Positions 54,656-64,000 of a stretch of 64,000 nt of DNA are shown in pieces (within the stretch, counting starts at the first letter, position 1; each line of letters begins with the position of its first letter). The position numbers and the translations under genes are program-made. A model generated the notes under the pieces. The model had not been told where the DNA came from, made no database searches, and saw only the letters and a program-made list of their open reading frames with translations. Origin of the DNA: an uncultured Erythrobacter sp. (GTDB lineage Bacteria > Pseudomonadota > Alphaproteobacteria > Sphingomonadales > Sphingomonadaceae); assembly GCA_947495695.1 (NCBI GenBank), contig CANLZP010000002.1, positions 558,001-622,000 of the forward strand, given 5' to 3'.

Positions 54656-56757
54656 TGGTCGGTAAAGGCAAGCGTAAGCGCAAGCAGCCAGTCATCAGCA
54701 CTTCTACGCTCAAGAACTCGTTTGATCGGCGCAGCTTTGTCATCGCATCTGTGCAAGGCGGCATCGGCTTGCTGCTGGCCGGGCGGATGGCTTATCTCTC
54801 GATCGCAGAGAATGAGAAATATCGCACAGAATCAGAGAGTAATCGGGTAAATCTATCACTCATCCCGCCGCGGCGCGGGTGGATATTGGACCGCGATGGC
54901 GCCCCCCTCGCCTCCAACCGGGCTGATTTCCGGGTCGATATCATTCCCGAGCGTCTGGCTAACCCCGACGCCACGATTGATCAATTGGGATCTTTGCTGT
55001 CGCTCGAACCAGACCGGATCAATGATCTAAAGCAGGAAGTGAGCGACGCGCGCGGCTTTCAACCTGTCGAAGTTGCCAAAGGCCTCGATTACGAACAATT
55101 CGCGGCCGTCAGCGTGCGCTTGCCCGATTTGCAAGGGGTCGTGCCGCAGCGCGGCTTCTCGCGCTATTACCCCACCGGCGCCACCGTCGGCCATCTGGTT
55201 GGATATGTTGGTCCCGCATCTGCTGAAGAATATGAGGCCGACCGAAATCCTCTGCTCATCACGCCGGGCTACAAGATCGGCAAGGATGGGTTGGAAAAGC
55301 AGTTTGAGCAGGAATTGCGCGGAGTTCCTGGTGCGCGCCGGGTCGAAGTTACGGCGTCTGGGCGAATTGTGCGTGATCTGGAAACCCGTGATGATATCCA
55401 AGGCGATCCTGTCCGCCTGACAATCGATGGTCCGCTGCAAAATTATGCGGCCCGCCGGATCGGGTTGGAATCCGGCTCTGTTGTGGTGATGGACTGCAAA
55501 ACGGGCGATCTGTTGTGCATGGCCAGCATGCCAAGCTTTGACCCCAACAGCTTTTCCGACGGCATTGGCAGCGTGGAATATGCCATGCTGCGCGAGGACG
55601 AGCGAGTGCCGCTTCGTAACAAAGTGCTGAAGGGCCTCTATCCGCCGGGTTCAACGGTCAAACCGATGGTCTCCATGGCCTTTATGGAACAAGGGCTGGA
55701 TCCGAACGAAACCGTCTTTTGCGGCGGCGGTTTGCGCGTGGGCAACCGCGTATTCCGCTGTTGGAAACGCGGTGGCCATGGCACGGTCGATATGGCCAAG
55801 GGCATCTACCAAAGCTGCGATGTCTATTATTACCATTTCGCCCAGCGGATCGGGATGGATCCCATTGCCGCGATGAACCGGCGCTGCGGATTGGGGCAAG
55901 AATTTCCGCTCCCCGTCACCAGCCAATTCTATGGCACAGTGCCTGATCCCGAGTGGAAATTGAACAAATTTGGCCGCGAGTGGCAGGCCTTCGATACTGT
56001 AAACGCGACGATCGGACAGGGCTATATGCTGGCCAGCCCCCTGCAATTGGCGGTCAGCGCGGCGCGTTTGGCCACAGGCCGCCATGTTATGCCCCGCCTG
56101 AATATGGCCACCCCTCCTAAGGGGTTTGATCAGGTCGACTTTCCCGACGAGCATGTCCGCTACGTTCGCCAAGCGATGAGCGATGTGGTCAATGGGCCGG
56201 GCACCGCCGGCCGGGCGCGACTACCCTTTGATGACATCAAAATGGCCGGCAAAACTGGCACGGCGCAGGTCGTGTCACTGTCAAAGTCTGACGGTCGCAC
56301 CGGTCCCTGGCGCTTCCGCGACCACGGCCTTTTCACTTTCTTCGCACCCTTTGACAATCCGCGTTACGCGGGAGCGGTGGTTATCGAGCACGGCGGCGGG
56401 TCGGGCTCTGCCTATCCGATCGCCCGTGACGTCATGACGTTCCTGTTCGATCCGGCCAAAGGTATGGACGCGCTGAGGCGGCTTGAGACCCAATGGGGCG
56501 GGACCGCGCAAGAACGGCTCGACCGCAAATACGCTGCTTTTGCTCAAGCTGCCGGCGAGGCTGTTTCCCCTCCCCCAAGCCGAGATGAAGATATCTTTGA
56601 CTTGGTGGAGGCTGAGGCCCGTGTCGCCGCACAACAACCTTCGGAAATTGCCGAAGAGGTGATAGCACCGCGTCCGGAGGCGACGCCCTCTGGTGCGCCC
56701 CGCCCCAATCCCGAGCAACAAGTCATTGATGCCGCTGCGGCGGGGATCGCCCAGTGA
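54655..56757 (+). CDS. mrdA: Penicillin-binding protein 2 (transpeptidase of the elongasome)
   Basis: PBP2 crosslinks peptidoglycan during elongation in complex with RodA. The ATG at 54655 overlaps the mreD stop (TGATG; a GTG at 54652 is also possible), giving 700 residues. One membrane helix (about residues 27-48) is followed by the pedestal and the transpeptidase domain. The catalytic SxxK is in YPPGSTVKPMVSM (about residue 333). The second box is QSCDVYYY (SxD in place of SxN, about residue 386), and the KTGT box is MAGKTGTAQVV (about residue 532). The C-terminal tail is long (about 100 residues), Pro/Glu-rich and unlike the enterobacterial PBP2. It overlaps rodA by 4 bp. Confidence 0.94.
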   Translation: MVGKGKRKRKQPVISTSTLKNSFDRRSFVIASVQGGIGLLLAGRMAYLSIAENEKYRTESESNRVNLSLIPPRRGWILDRDGAPLASNRADFRVDIIPERLANPDATIDQLGSLLSLEPDRINDLKQEVSDARGFQPVEVAKGLDYEQFAAVSVRLPDLQGVVPQRGFSRYYPTGATVGHLVGYVGPASAEEYEADRNPLLITPGYKIGKDGLEKQFEQELRGVPGARRVEVTASGRIVRDLETRDDIQGDPVRLTIDGPLQNYAARRIGLESGSVVVMDCKTGDLLCMASMPSFDPNSFSDGIGSVEYAMLREDERVPLRNKVLKGLYPPGSTVKPMVSMAFMEQGLDPNETVFCGGGLRVGNRVFRCWKRGGHGTVDMAKGIYQSCDVYYYHFAQRIGMDPIAAMNRRCGLGQEFPLPVTSQFYGTVPDPEWKLNKFGREWQAFDTVNATIGQGYMLASPLQLAVSAARLATGRHVMPRLNMATPPKGFDQVDFPDEHVRYVRQAMSDVVNGPGTAGRARLPFDDIKMAGKTGTAQVVSLSKSDGRTGPWRFRDHGLFTFFAPFDNPRYAGAVVIEHGGGSGSAYPIARDVMTFLFDPAKGMDALRRLETQWGGTAQERLDRKYAAFAQAAGEAVSPPPSRDEDIFDLVEAEARVAAQQPSEIAEEVIAPRPEATPSGAPRPNPEQQVIDAAAAGIAQ

Positions 56758-57869
56758 ACTCCATCATCCCAGAACCTATCGCCAGACAGCCATGGCAAAT
56801 GTTGATCCCGCTGTTCCTTCTGATCGGTTTTGGGGCCGCCGTGCTGTATTCGGCCGCAGGCGGCTCTATGCAGCCATTTGCGTCATCGCATTTGATCCGC
56901 TTTGGCGTGTTTTTGGTCATGGCGAGCATCATCGCCATGTTCAGCAAGGGCGTCATCCAATTCCTGACCTATCCCGCCTATATCGCAGTCGTGCTGCTGT
57001 TGGTTGCGGTGGAGGCAATTGGCGCCATGGGCGGTGGCAGCCAACGCTGGCTCGATCTGGGCTTTATGCGCCTTCAACCCTCGGAATTGATGAAGCCGGT
57101 GATCGTCCTTGTCCTGGCCCGATTTTATGACGCACTGCCACTGGGCATGATCGCCAGCTGGAGAGCGCTGGTACCCGCCGGACTGTTGATCGGCTTGCCC
57201 ATGGCTTTGGTGCTGATGCAGCCTGATCTGGGAACATCATTGGCCATGGCCTTTGGCGGAGCAGTGGTGATGTTTTTGGCAGGACTGCCAATGCGGTGGT
57301 TCGTGGGCGCGGGTATTGCTGGAGCGGTTGCCGTCCCCCTCGCCTTTTTCTTCGGCCTGAAAGAATATCAGCAGCGCCGCGTCACCACTTTCCTTGATCC
57401 CGAATCCGATCCCTTGGGCGCGGGCTATCACATCACCCAATCAAAGATTGCGATCGGATCGGGCGGAATGGACGGCAAGGGATTCAACAATGGCTCGCAA
57501 AGCCATCTCAACTATCTACCCGAACCGCACACCGATTTCGTCTTTGCCACCATGGCCGAGGAATGGGGCCTGCTGGGCGGAATTTTCGTGATCGGCGTGT
57601 TTGCCATAATACTTGGCTGGGGTTGGAGAGTGGCCAATGCCTCTGACGACCGGTTTGCCCGATTGCTGGCAGCAGGCCTGACCGCAACCATTTTCTTCTA
57701 TGTGGCGATCAATTTAATGATGGTCATGGGACTGGCGCCAGTGGTGGGAATACCCCTTCCGTTTATGAGCCATGGCGGTTCGTCGATGATGACCAATATG
57801 ATCTGCATCGGCGGTTTGCTGATGGTGAACCGCTGGAACAGGGAAGCGCCCAAACGTCGGCTGCAATAA
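56754..57869 (+). CDS. rodA: Peptidoglycan glycosyltransferase RodA
   Basis: RodA is the SEDS-family glycan polymerase that works with PBP2. The start is a GTG that overlaps the mrdA stop (GTGA), giving 371 residues. About 10 membrane helices are visible. The SEDS signatures are GGSQRWLDLGFMRLQPSELMKPVIVL (about residues 85-110) and GSQSHLNYLPEPHTDFVFATMAEEWGLLGG (about residues 245-275), which carries the catalytic Asp region. The last helix includes PLPFMSHGGSSMMTNM. It ends the mreB operon; a short palindrome (TGCTGCA/TGCAGCA) follows the stop. Confidence 0.95.
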   Translation: MNSIIPEPIARQPWQMLIPLFLLIGFGAAVLYSAAGGSMQPFASSHLIRFGVFLVMASIIAMFSKGVIQFLTYPAYIAVVLLLVAVEAIGAMGGGSQRWLDLGFMRLQPSELMKPVIVLVLARFYDALPLGMIASWRALVPAGLLIGLPMALVLMQPDLGTSLAMAFGGAVVMFLAGLPMRWFVGAGIAGAVAVPLAFFFGLKEYQQRRVTTFLDPESDPLGAGYHITQSKIAIGSGGMDGKGFNNGSQSHLNYLPEPHTDFVFATMAEEWGLLGGIFVIGVFAIILGWGWRVANASDDRFARLLAAGLTATIFFYVAINLMMVMGLAPVVGIPLPFMSHGGSSMMTNMICIGGLLMVNRWNREAPKRRLQ

Positions 57870-58004
57870 ATTTTTGCTGCATTGCAGCACGCAGAGCTTT
57901 CTTTTGCATCAATCATCGCTATATGCAGCGCCTTCGCTGATTCGGGCCGAGCAATGGTAGCCTGACAGATCTAGTGCTTTGCACTTGTTCAGATGCGATT
58001 GTGT

Positions 58005-58080
58005 GGACCCTTAGCTCAGTTGGTAGAGCGTCTGACTCTTAATCAGAATGTCGTTGGTTCGAACCCAACAGGGTCCACCA
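58005..58080 (+). tRNA. tRNA-Lys (anticodon CTT)
   Basis: A complete cloverleaf is visible. The 7-bp acceptor stem is GGACCCT (58005-58011) with AGGGTCC (58070-58076). The D arm follows as GCTC-AGTTGGTA-GAGC. The anticodon stem is TCTGA/TCAGA with loop CTCTTAA, so the anticodon is CTT. The T arm is GTTGG-TTCGAAC-CCAAC. The discriminator is A and the CCA end is encoded. It reads AAG lysine codons. It is a single gene between rodA and the OppA-like lipoprotein. Confidence 0.97.
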
Positions 58081-58169
58081 TTTTTCCAAGCGAGCAACCC
58101 TAACGGCCGAGCGCGCACCTTGCGCTTGGTGGCCAGTCATGACAGCCTCTGTTTCAACAGGAGGATTGT

Positions 58170-59804
58170 TTGACCAAACCCATAGCCCGCGCGGCGTTTC
58201 AACTTCTTACTCTGATCATCGCACCCTTGGCTTTAGCCTCATGCGGAACCAGCGAACGCGAAGTCGACCGCGCAGCGCGCGAGGGCATTTTGCTGATCGG
58301 CAATTATGGCGAACCGGCCACCCTTGATCCCCACCTCGTGACGGGCGTTCCCGAGAACGCAATACTCGATGCGTTGATGGAAACACTCACCAGCTTCCAC
58401 CCAAAAGATTCGCGGTTGGCTGCCCCGGGTCTTGCGGAAAGCTGGGAGCATAGCGACGATTTCACCCAATGGATATTCCATCTGCGCAAGGACGCCACAT
58501 GGACCAATGGCGATCCGGTTGTTGCAGGCGACATGCTGTATTCTTGGAAGCGCTTGCTGCAACCCGAACTGGCCGCGCAATATGCCGATCTGATCCACCC
58601 AGTGCGCAATGCCCGAGCATATAATTTCGGTGAGATCACAGATTTTAGTCAGGTTGGTATCAAAGCACCCGACGATCACACGATTGTGATCGAGCTAGAC
58701 CAGCCTTTGCCATTCTTCGACATTCTGATGATCACACCCGCGCTCGGCCCGATCAACCAGAGGGCCGTGGAAGAGCATGGCACAATTGCTGACCGTCGCA
58801 ATTCCTGGGCGACGGCGGAAAACTATGTCAGCAATGGCCCCTATCGGTTCAAGCAATGGTCTGAGAACCAGCGTATTATCCTGGAGAAAAATCCGGATTA
58901 TTGGGATGCGGACAACATCTCGCTGAACGAAGTGCACTATTTTCCGATCGACAATGGTAAGACTGAAGAAAGTCTGTTCATGAGCGGCCGGTTGCATGTC
59001 ACCAGCGGTGTGTCGCCTGACAAACTGCCTTTCTATAACGAAAATCATGCTGAATTAGTTTTTGAGCGACCCAGGCTCGGCAATTATTATTACTACATCA
59101 ATGTTGATCGAAAACCATTGGATGACGTTCGGGTTAGGCAGGCCTTGTCGCTGGCGATTGATCGAAAATTGATCGCAGAACAAGTGCTCAAAGGAGCACA
59201 GTTACCCGCAGGCGGCTTCGTGCCGCCTGGCATGGCCGATTATGAAACGAGCGACGTTTTGCCATTCGATCCGGATCGCGCACGTCAGTTGCTGACCGAA
59301 GCCGGATATCCCAATGGCGAAGGTTTTCCGGTGCACGAAATTCTCATGAATACCTTGGAAGATCATCGCAAAATTGCCGAAGCGATCCAAGAGATGTGGC
59401 GCAAGGAGCTGAACATTGGCGTTGGCGTCTACAATCAGGAATGGCGGGTATATCTTGATTCCATAGACAATAACGACTTTTCAATGGCGCGCGCTGGCCT
59501 GACTTACAACGGGCCTGACCCGTACAATAAGCTCTATTGGATGACGACCGGTGGCCTGTTCAACCGTGGCAATTGGTCAGACCCACGCTTCGATGCTTTG
59601 GTAAAGCAGTCCGCGGAGTTGAGCGATCTTGGGCAGCGCAATACCCTGCTGAAGCAGGCCGAAACGATTATGAATACTGAACTGCCGGTTATTCCACTGT
59701 TCTGGTCGATCGATACTGTGCTGCGCGACCCTCGCATTGTTGGGATGAATCCAGAACTGACCAATGGAACATCTGTAAAATATCTCAGCTTTGATCTCGA
59801 TTAG
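58170..59804 (+). CDS. oppA: Peptide ABC transporter substrate-binding lipoprotein (OppA-like)
   Basis: An SBP family 5 protein that would bind oligopeptides in the periplasm for an Opp-type ABC importer. The start is TTG at 58170, supported by a strong AGGAGG 5 bp upstream. The 544-residue product begins with a lipoprotein signal, lipobox LASC near residue 24. Typical features are LDPHLVTGVPENAILDALMETL, the domain stretch RKDATWTNGDPVVAGDMLYSWKRLL, NGPYRFKQW, VRQALSLAIDRKLIAEQV and the late SDPRFDALV. The permease and ATPase genes are not adjacent here, so it may serve a distant system. Confidence 0.92.
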   Translation: MTKPIARAAFQLLTLIIAPLALASCGTSEREVDRAAREGILLIGNYGEPATLDPHLVTGVPENAILDALMETLTSFHPKDSRLAAPGLAESWEHSDDFTQWIFHLRKDATWTNGDPVVAGDMLYSWKRLLQPELAAQYADLIHPVRNARAYNFGEITDFSQVGIKAPDDHTIVIELDQPLPFFDILMITPALGPINQRAVEEHGTIADRRNSWATAENYVSNGPYRFKQWSENQRIILEKNPDYWDADNISLNEVHYFPIDNGKTEESLFMSGRLHVTSGVSPDKLPFYNENHAELVFERPRLGNYYYYINVDRKPLDDVRVRQALSLAIDRKLIAEQVLKGAQLPAGGFVPPGMADYETSDVLPFDPDRARQLLTEAGYPNGEGFPVHEILMNTLEDHRKIAEAIQEMWRKELNIGVGVYNQEWRVYLDSIDNNDFSMARAGLTYNGPDPYNKLYWMTTGGLFNRGNWSDPRFDALVKQSAELSDLGQRNTLLKQAETIMNTELPVIPLFWSIDTVLRDPRIVGMNPELTNGTSVKYLSFDLD

Positions 59805-59822
59805 AGTATTTTTGGGAAAAGA

Positions 59823-59844
59823 TTCGGTCCAATAGCTGACCGAA
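59823..59844 (+). repeat. Inverted repeat after the OppA-like gene
   Basis: TTCGGTC (59823-59829) and GACCGAA (59838-59844) form a perfect 7-bp stem with an 8-nt loop, starting 18 bp after the oppA stop. No T run follows, so if it terminates transcription it does so weakly. A separate 10-bp palindrome, ACTACGTAGT (59862-59871), lies just downstream and may be a protein-binding site. Confidence 0.45.
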
Positions 59845-59989
59845 CCGCATCATGGTGCTGCACTACGTAGTAATACTAACTACATGTTTTATGCAGTGTT
59901 TATGTTGAAATCGGATCAAACTCGCCTGTCGTTTCACCGCCCCTTCCGCTAAGTACATGGAGTGAGGACGCGCGGCGGGAAGATTACGT

Positions 59990-60157
59990 TTGAGTGTTGA
60001 GAGAGTAGACCGGGCCGAAGGATTAGCCCACATTGTCAACGCGTTGGAGGCTCAGCTGACCAGCCTTGACCAGCTTGGCGCGCATATTGCTGCGGCCCAT
60101 GTTGACGCGGCGATCAACCAATTGCGTCTGGATCGGGCCATGTCAGACAAGGCGTAA
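59990..60157 (+). CDS. Small conserved-looking protein of unknown function
   Basis: TTG at 59990 with a GGGAAG ribosome-binding site opens a 55-codon frame ending in TAA at 60155-60157. The product begins LSVERVDRAEGLAHIVNALE and continues with QLTSLDQLGAHIAAAHVDAAINQL, an amphipathic helical pattern with regular Ala and Leu spacing. It is too long and too regular to be noise, though it lacks an ATG start and I cannot compare it with relatives. It lies between the OppA-like gene and the winged-helix regulator. Function unknown. Confidence 0.6.
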   Translation: MSVERVDRAEGLAHIVNALEAQLTSLDQLGAHIAAAHVDAAINQLRLDRAMSDKA

Positions 60158-60291
60158 TCGCACATCTTTGCCCTCAACCTGCGGCAAAACGCCGCTAATC
60201 CCGATCAATATGCCCCCTTCCTACAACCTGTATAGGTAGTCGTCCGAGGGTTCGGAGCGGAGTATTCAGGCTGTAAATACCTTCAACACAC

Positions 60292-60312
60292 AAGCTGACA
60301 CGGCGTCAGCTT
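60292..60312. repeat. Inverted repeat upstream of the winged-helix regulator
   Basis: AAGCTGAC (60292-60299) and GTCAGCTT (60305-60312) form a perfect 8-bp inverted repeat separated by 5 bp. It lies about 80 bp upstream of the regulator start. Size and spacing fit an operator for a dimeric winged-helix protein. It could instead be a weak terminator, but no T run follows. Confidence 0.5.
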
Positions 60313-60392
60313 TATGGGAGGGTGTTGTTGCGCCAGATACCAGACATTGCCTGCACGGATGCGACCCGCACCCTCAGTGGGATTGCTCAGTA

Positions 60393-62245
<1,853 letters not shown>

Positions 62246-62265
62246 TTACTGCGCCTTTATGCGTC

Positions 62266-62290
62266 GGAACTTTGAGGCGCAAGTTGCGTT
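62266..62290 (+). promoter_or_regulatory. EcfG-type general stress promoter
   Basis: GGAAC (62266-62270) and GTT (62288-62290) are separated by exactly 17 bp. GGAAC-N16/17-GTT is the recognised consensus of the alphaproteobacterial general-stress sigma factor EcfG. It points toward the stress operon at 62364, with a leader of about 65-70 nt ending in an AAAGGAGG ribosome-binding site. The genes downstream are of the type commonly found under EcfG control. Confidence 0.75.
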
Positions 62291-62363
62291 GCAACATAGA
62301 ACCCCAAACTTTATAGTTTGGCCATTGGAATACGTAGCCGCACCGGGCACAAAGGAGGCATTT

Positions 62364-62948
62364 ATGGCACAAGGAAGCTCTAGCAGCTCCAGCGCGACCA
62401 AATCGCGCAAGACACCCGCAAAGAAAACAACCGCTAAGAAAGCAACCAAAGTGACGAAAACAACAGACAACACATCCGAAGCGAAAACCCGTTTCTCCGC
62501 CGCGCTTGATGAAGCGAAGGCCGGCGCTGCTGCGCTGAAGGCAGAAGCAGGCGATCGCGCAGGTTCATATCGCGACCAAGCCAAAGGTAAGACCGGTGAT
62601 CTGGTCGAAGAAGCAAAGCATTATGGCGCCGATGCCAAAGCAAAGGCTGGCGAGCTAGCCGTTGAAGGCAAGACCAAGGCAAGTGATGCATTGTCTTCGC
62701 TGGGCAAGGTTGTGTCTGACACCGCTCCGCAAATCGACGAGAAGCTGGGTGAGCAATATGGCGATTACGCCCGCAAAGCCTCGCGCAGCCTGGCCGAAGC
62801 ATCTGCCAAGTTGGAAGCAAAAAGCGTCGACGAAATCGGCGAAGATGCGCGTGAATTTGTCCGCAAAAGCCCCGGCGTTGCCGTAGGTATCGCAGCAGTG
62901 GCTGGCTTCTTGCTGGCCCGCATGTTCAGCGGCGGCGGACGCGACTAA
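62364..62948 (+). CDS. DUF883/ElaB-like Lys/Ala-rich membrane-anchored stress protein
   Basis: The ATG at 62364, behind AAAGGAGG, gives 194 residues. The first 45 are Ser/Thr/Lys-rich (SSSSSSATKSRKTPAKKTTAKKATK). The body is a long Ala/Lys/Glu helix (about residues 45-160), like ElaB/YqjD and DUF883 proteins that attach ribosomes or nucleoid parts to the membrane. The C-terminus is a Gly-rich anchor, VRKSPGVAVGIAAVAGFLLARMF. The Lys-rich N-terminus resembles histone-like tails and may bind nucleic acids. First gene of the EcfG-linked operon; next gene 22 bp downstream. Confidence 0.8.
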   Translation: MAQGSSSSSSATKSRKTPAKKTTAKKATKVTKTTDNTSEAKTRFSAALDEAKAGAAALKAEAGDRAGSYRDQAKGKTGDLVEEAKHYGADAKAKAGELAVEGKTKASDALSSLGKVVSDTAPQIDEKLGEQYGDYARKASRSLAEASAKLEAKSVDEIGEDAREFVRKSPGVAVGIAAVAGFLLARMFSGGGRD

Positions 62949-62970
62949 GCACCAGCTGAGGGGGCTGTAC

Positions 62971-63396
62971 ATGCGCGATGACGACCTGCCGGTTGAGCGG
63001 CAGGATGCAGACACTGATTTGGACGCAGCGGTACGCGGCGAAGACGAGTTGGAAGATGCACGCGATGTGTCTCTGACAGAGGAAATCGCTGCGCTGGTCG
63101 AAGACGGCAAAAATTATGCCGAGGCTGAGCTGGCGTTCCAGAAGACCCGCGCTGGCTTTGTTGCCAATCGCGGAAAATCGGCTGCATTGTACGGCCTTTT
63201 CGCACTCGGCTTTATCCACCTTGCGCTCATCGCATTGGTGGTGGGCGTGTTGTTTGGCTTGATCCCGGTATTGGGAGCTTGGGGCGCGACAGCTGTCGTT
63301 GTTGGCGTTCTGTTGCTGGTCGCAGTGATACTGCTGCTGTTGGTGCGTTCCAACGGCATCGAAATCGCCAATTCGTTCAAGAGCGACGGAAAATGA
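62971..63396 (+). CDS. Phage holin family (DUF1469-like) membrane protein
   Basis: A 141-residue protein with a hydrophilic acidic N-terminal half (RDDDLPVERQDADTDLDAAV) and two membrane helices: ALYGLFALGFIHLALIALVVGVLFGLI and GATAVVVGVLLLVAVILLLLV. This layout matches the family annotated as phage holin family or DUF1469, which in bacterial chromosomes is linked to stress and envelope functions rather than lysis. The NYAEAELAFQKTRAG stretch before the first helix is also typical. Its stop overlaps the next gene by 4 bp. Confidence 0.85.
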   Translation: MRDDDLPVERQDADTDLDAAVRGEDELEDARDVSLTEEIAALVEDGKNYAEAELAFQKTRAGFVANRGKSAALYGLFALGFIHLALIALVVGVLFGLIPVLGAWGATAVVVGVLLLVAVILLLLVRSNGIEIANSFKSDGK

Positions 63397-63779
63397 GCAA
63401 GCTGAAGCAACAGATGCGGGAAGATAAGGCCCTGCGCGACACCGCGCACAGCCTGATCGTCGCTGATGTGGCTCATGTCCGCAATATTATGAATGCGGAG
63501 ACCCTGGGCAAACGCATTGCCGGACGCATCGGCGATGGCGCCAGCGATGTGTTGCACAAGGCCGGAAACACGGCCGGCAACAATAGCGGTATCTTGGCGG
63601 CCGTGGTGGCCGCCGCGGCTCTATGGTTCGCGCGCAAGCCAATCCTTGAGCTGCTGAGCGATGAAGCGACAGAGGATCTGCCCCCGGACCAGGCCTCTCG
63701 TGATGAAACCGACCCTGTCACCCTTCCCCCGAATGATGATCGTGGTGATAGAATAATTGGAGAAGACCATGAGCAGTGA
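63393..63779 (+). CDS. Small envelope protein of unknown function
   Basis: The ATG at 63393 overlaps the holin-like gene (ATGA) and gives 128 residues. The N-terminal half is helical and amphipathic (KLKQQMREDKALRDTAHSLIVADVAHVRNIMNAE). A single hydrophobic stretch, GILAAVVAAAALWFARKPILELL (about residues 70-92), is probably a membrane anchor, and the acidic Pro/Asp-rich tail follows. I do not recognise the family. Position inside the EcfG-linked operon suggests a stress-related envelope role. The next gene starts within its end (overlap of 11 bp). Confidence 0.7.
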   Translation: MSKLKQQMREDKALRDTAHSLIVADVAHVRNIMNAETLGKRIAGRIGDGASDVLHKAGNTAGNNSGILAAVVAAAALWFARKPILELLSDEATEDLPPDQASRDETDPVTLPPNDDRGDRIIGEDHEQ

Positions 63780-64000
63780 TGAAAAGCGTGATGCACTCCG
63801 CGTGAAAATCGAGGCCGCTGAACAGCGCCATGAAGAACGCTCCTTGCAAGTAGCGGCACAAGAAGCTGCCGAAAACGCGACGGAATTTGTGAAAAAGCAT
63901 CCTTTCGCCACAGTGGGCGCAGCGATCCTGGTTGGCCTCGCCATCGGTTCCATGACGAAGCCAGGCCGCCGTTTGACCAAGCGAACCGGTGTGTTGGCAG
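63769..64000 (+). CDS. ElaB/DUF883-type anchored protein (partial, cut by window end)
   Basis: The ATG at 63769 lies behind GGAGAAG within the end of the previous gene. The visible 77 codons run to the window end without a stop. The sequence has a charged coiled-coil start (SSDEKRDALRVKIEAAEQRHEERSLQV), then VKKHPFATVGAAILVGLAIGSMT, a glycine-rich anchor like that of the first gene of the operon. The family call is therefore ElaB/YqjD or DUF883-like. The C-terminal end is not in view. Confidence 0.7.
   Translation, partial: MSSDEKRDALRVKIEAAEQRHEERSLQVAAQEAAENATEFVKKHPFATVGAAILVGLAIGSMTKPGRRLTKRTGVLA

Noticed and set aside
62971..63396. Holin-family gene as part of a prophage
   Set aside because: No other phage gene is present; the EcfG-type promoter and ElaB-like neighbours indicate a chromosomal stress operon.

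Overview
The window looks like a chromosomal segment of an alphaproteobacterium of the order Sphingomonadales, most likely the Erythrobacteraceae (Erythrobacter or Altererythrobacter type). This rests on remembered family resemblance and on two alphaproteobacterial promoter types: an RpoH-type promoter before dnaK and an EcfG-type GGAAC-N17-GTT promoter before an envelope-stress operon. I ran no searches. Coding density is high. No gene-free stretch exceeds about 275 bp, many neighbours share ATGA or GTGA stop/start overlaps, and most genes are housekeeping. I see no insertion sequence, prophage, CRISPR array, rRNA or replication origin.

Layout. 20-6486: the DnaK chaperone set, with dnaK-dnaJ and hrcA-grpE on the minus strand, separated by a plus-strand trio (PCuAC copper lipoprotein, small zincin, GNAT acetyltransferase). 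6588-10635: rph-rdgB, a secreted CAP-domain protein, then hemW-xerC. 10743-12900: a small accessory patch with an orphan secreted protein, an AT-richer membrane protein, a decayed copy of the gshB 3' end and a methyltransferase. 13009-18873: gshB, yraN and rsmI, divergent from an LpoA-like activator, followed by parE and a small membrane protein. 18890-25373: an ABM monooxygenase and an alpha/beta hydrolase-OsmC fusion, then a MoxR ATPase and CoxE-like VWA protein split by a cytosolic chemoreceptor, then a DUF2314/DUF2185-like protein and a flavodoxin.

25465-36409: a NamZ/DUF1343 glycosidase with a DOMON-like protein, tyrS, a PilZ protein, an MFS exporter, cysK, an acyl-CoA dehydrogenase with its MerR-type regulator, hisI, comF and a BioC-like methyltransferase. 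36438-45749: ppdK, glyS-glyQ, a membrane protein plus XRE regulator pair behind a cluster of operator-like half-sites, two overlapping TraB/GumN genes and ribosomal protein L25. 45974-51939: pth, a Tat-exported SDR, ychF, a MaoC protein, a second SDR and mutL. 52129-57869: the rod-shape operon mreBCD-mrdA-rodA. 58005-62173: tRNA-Lys(CTT), an OppA-type lipoprotein, a likely 55-residue protein, a winged-helix regulator and enolase. 62266-64000: an EcfG-type promoter driving four overlapping or closely spaced envelope-protein genes, the last cut by the window edge.

Functional themes are protein folding stress (DnaK/DnaJ/GrpE/HrcA), cell-wall growth (Mre/PBP2/RodA, the LpoA-like activator, NamZ), glutathione and redox functions (gshB, OsmC fusion, flavodoxin), and the general stress response at the right edge. 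No complete undescribed defence or mobile system is evident. The best leads are the gshB relic beside a methyltransferase, the XRE/membrane pair with its half-sites, the nested palindrome before pth, and the EcfG-linked operon.
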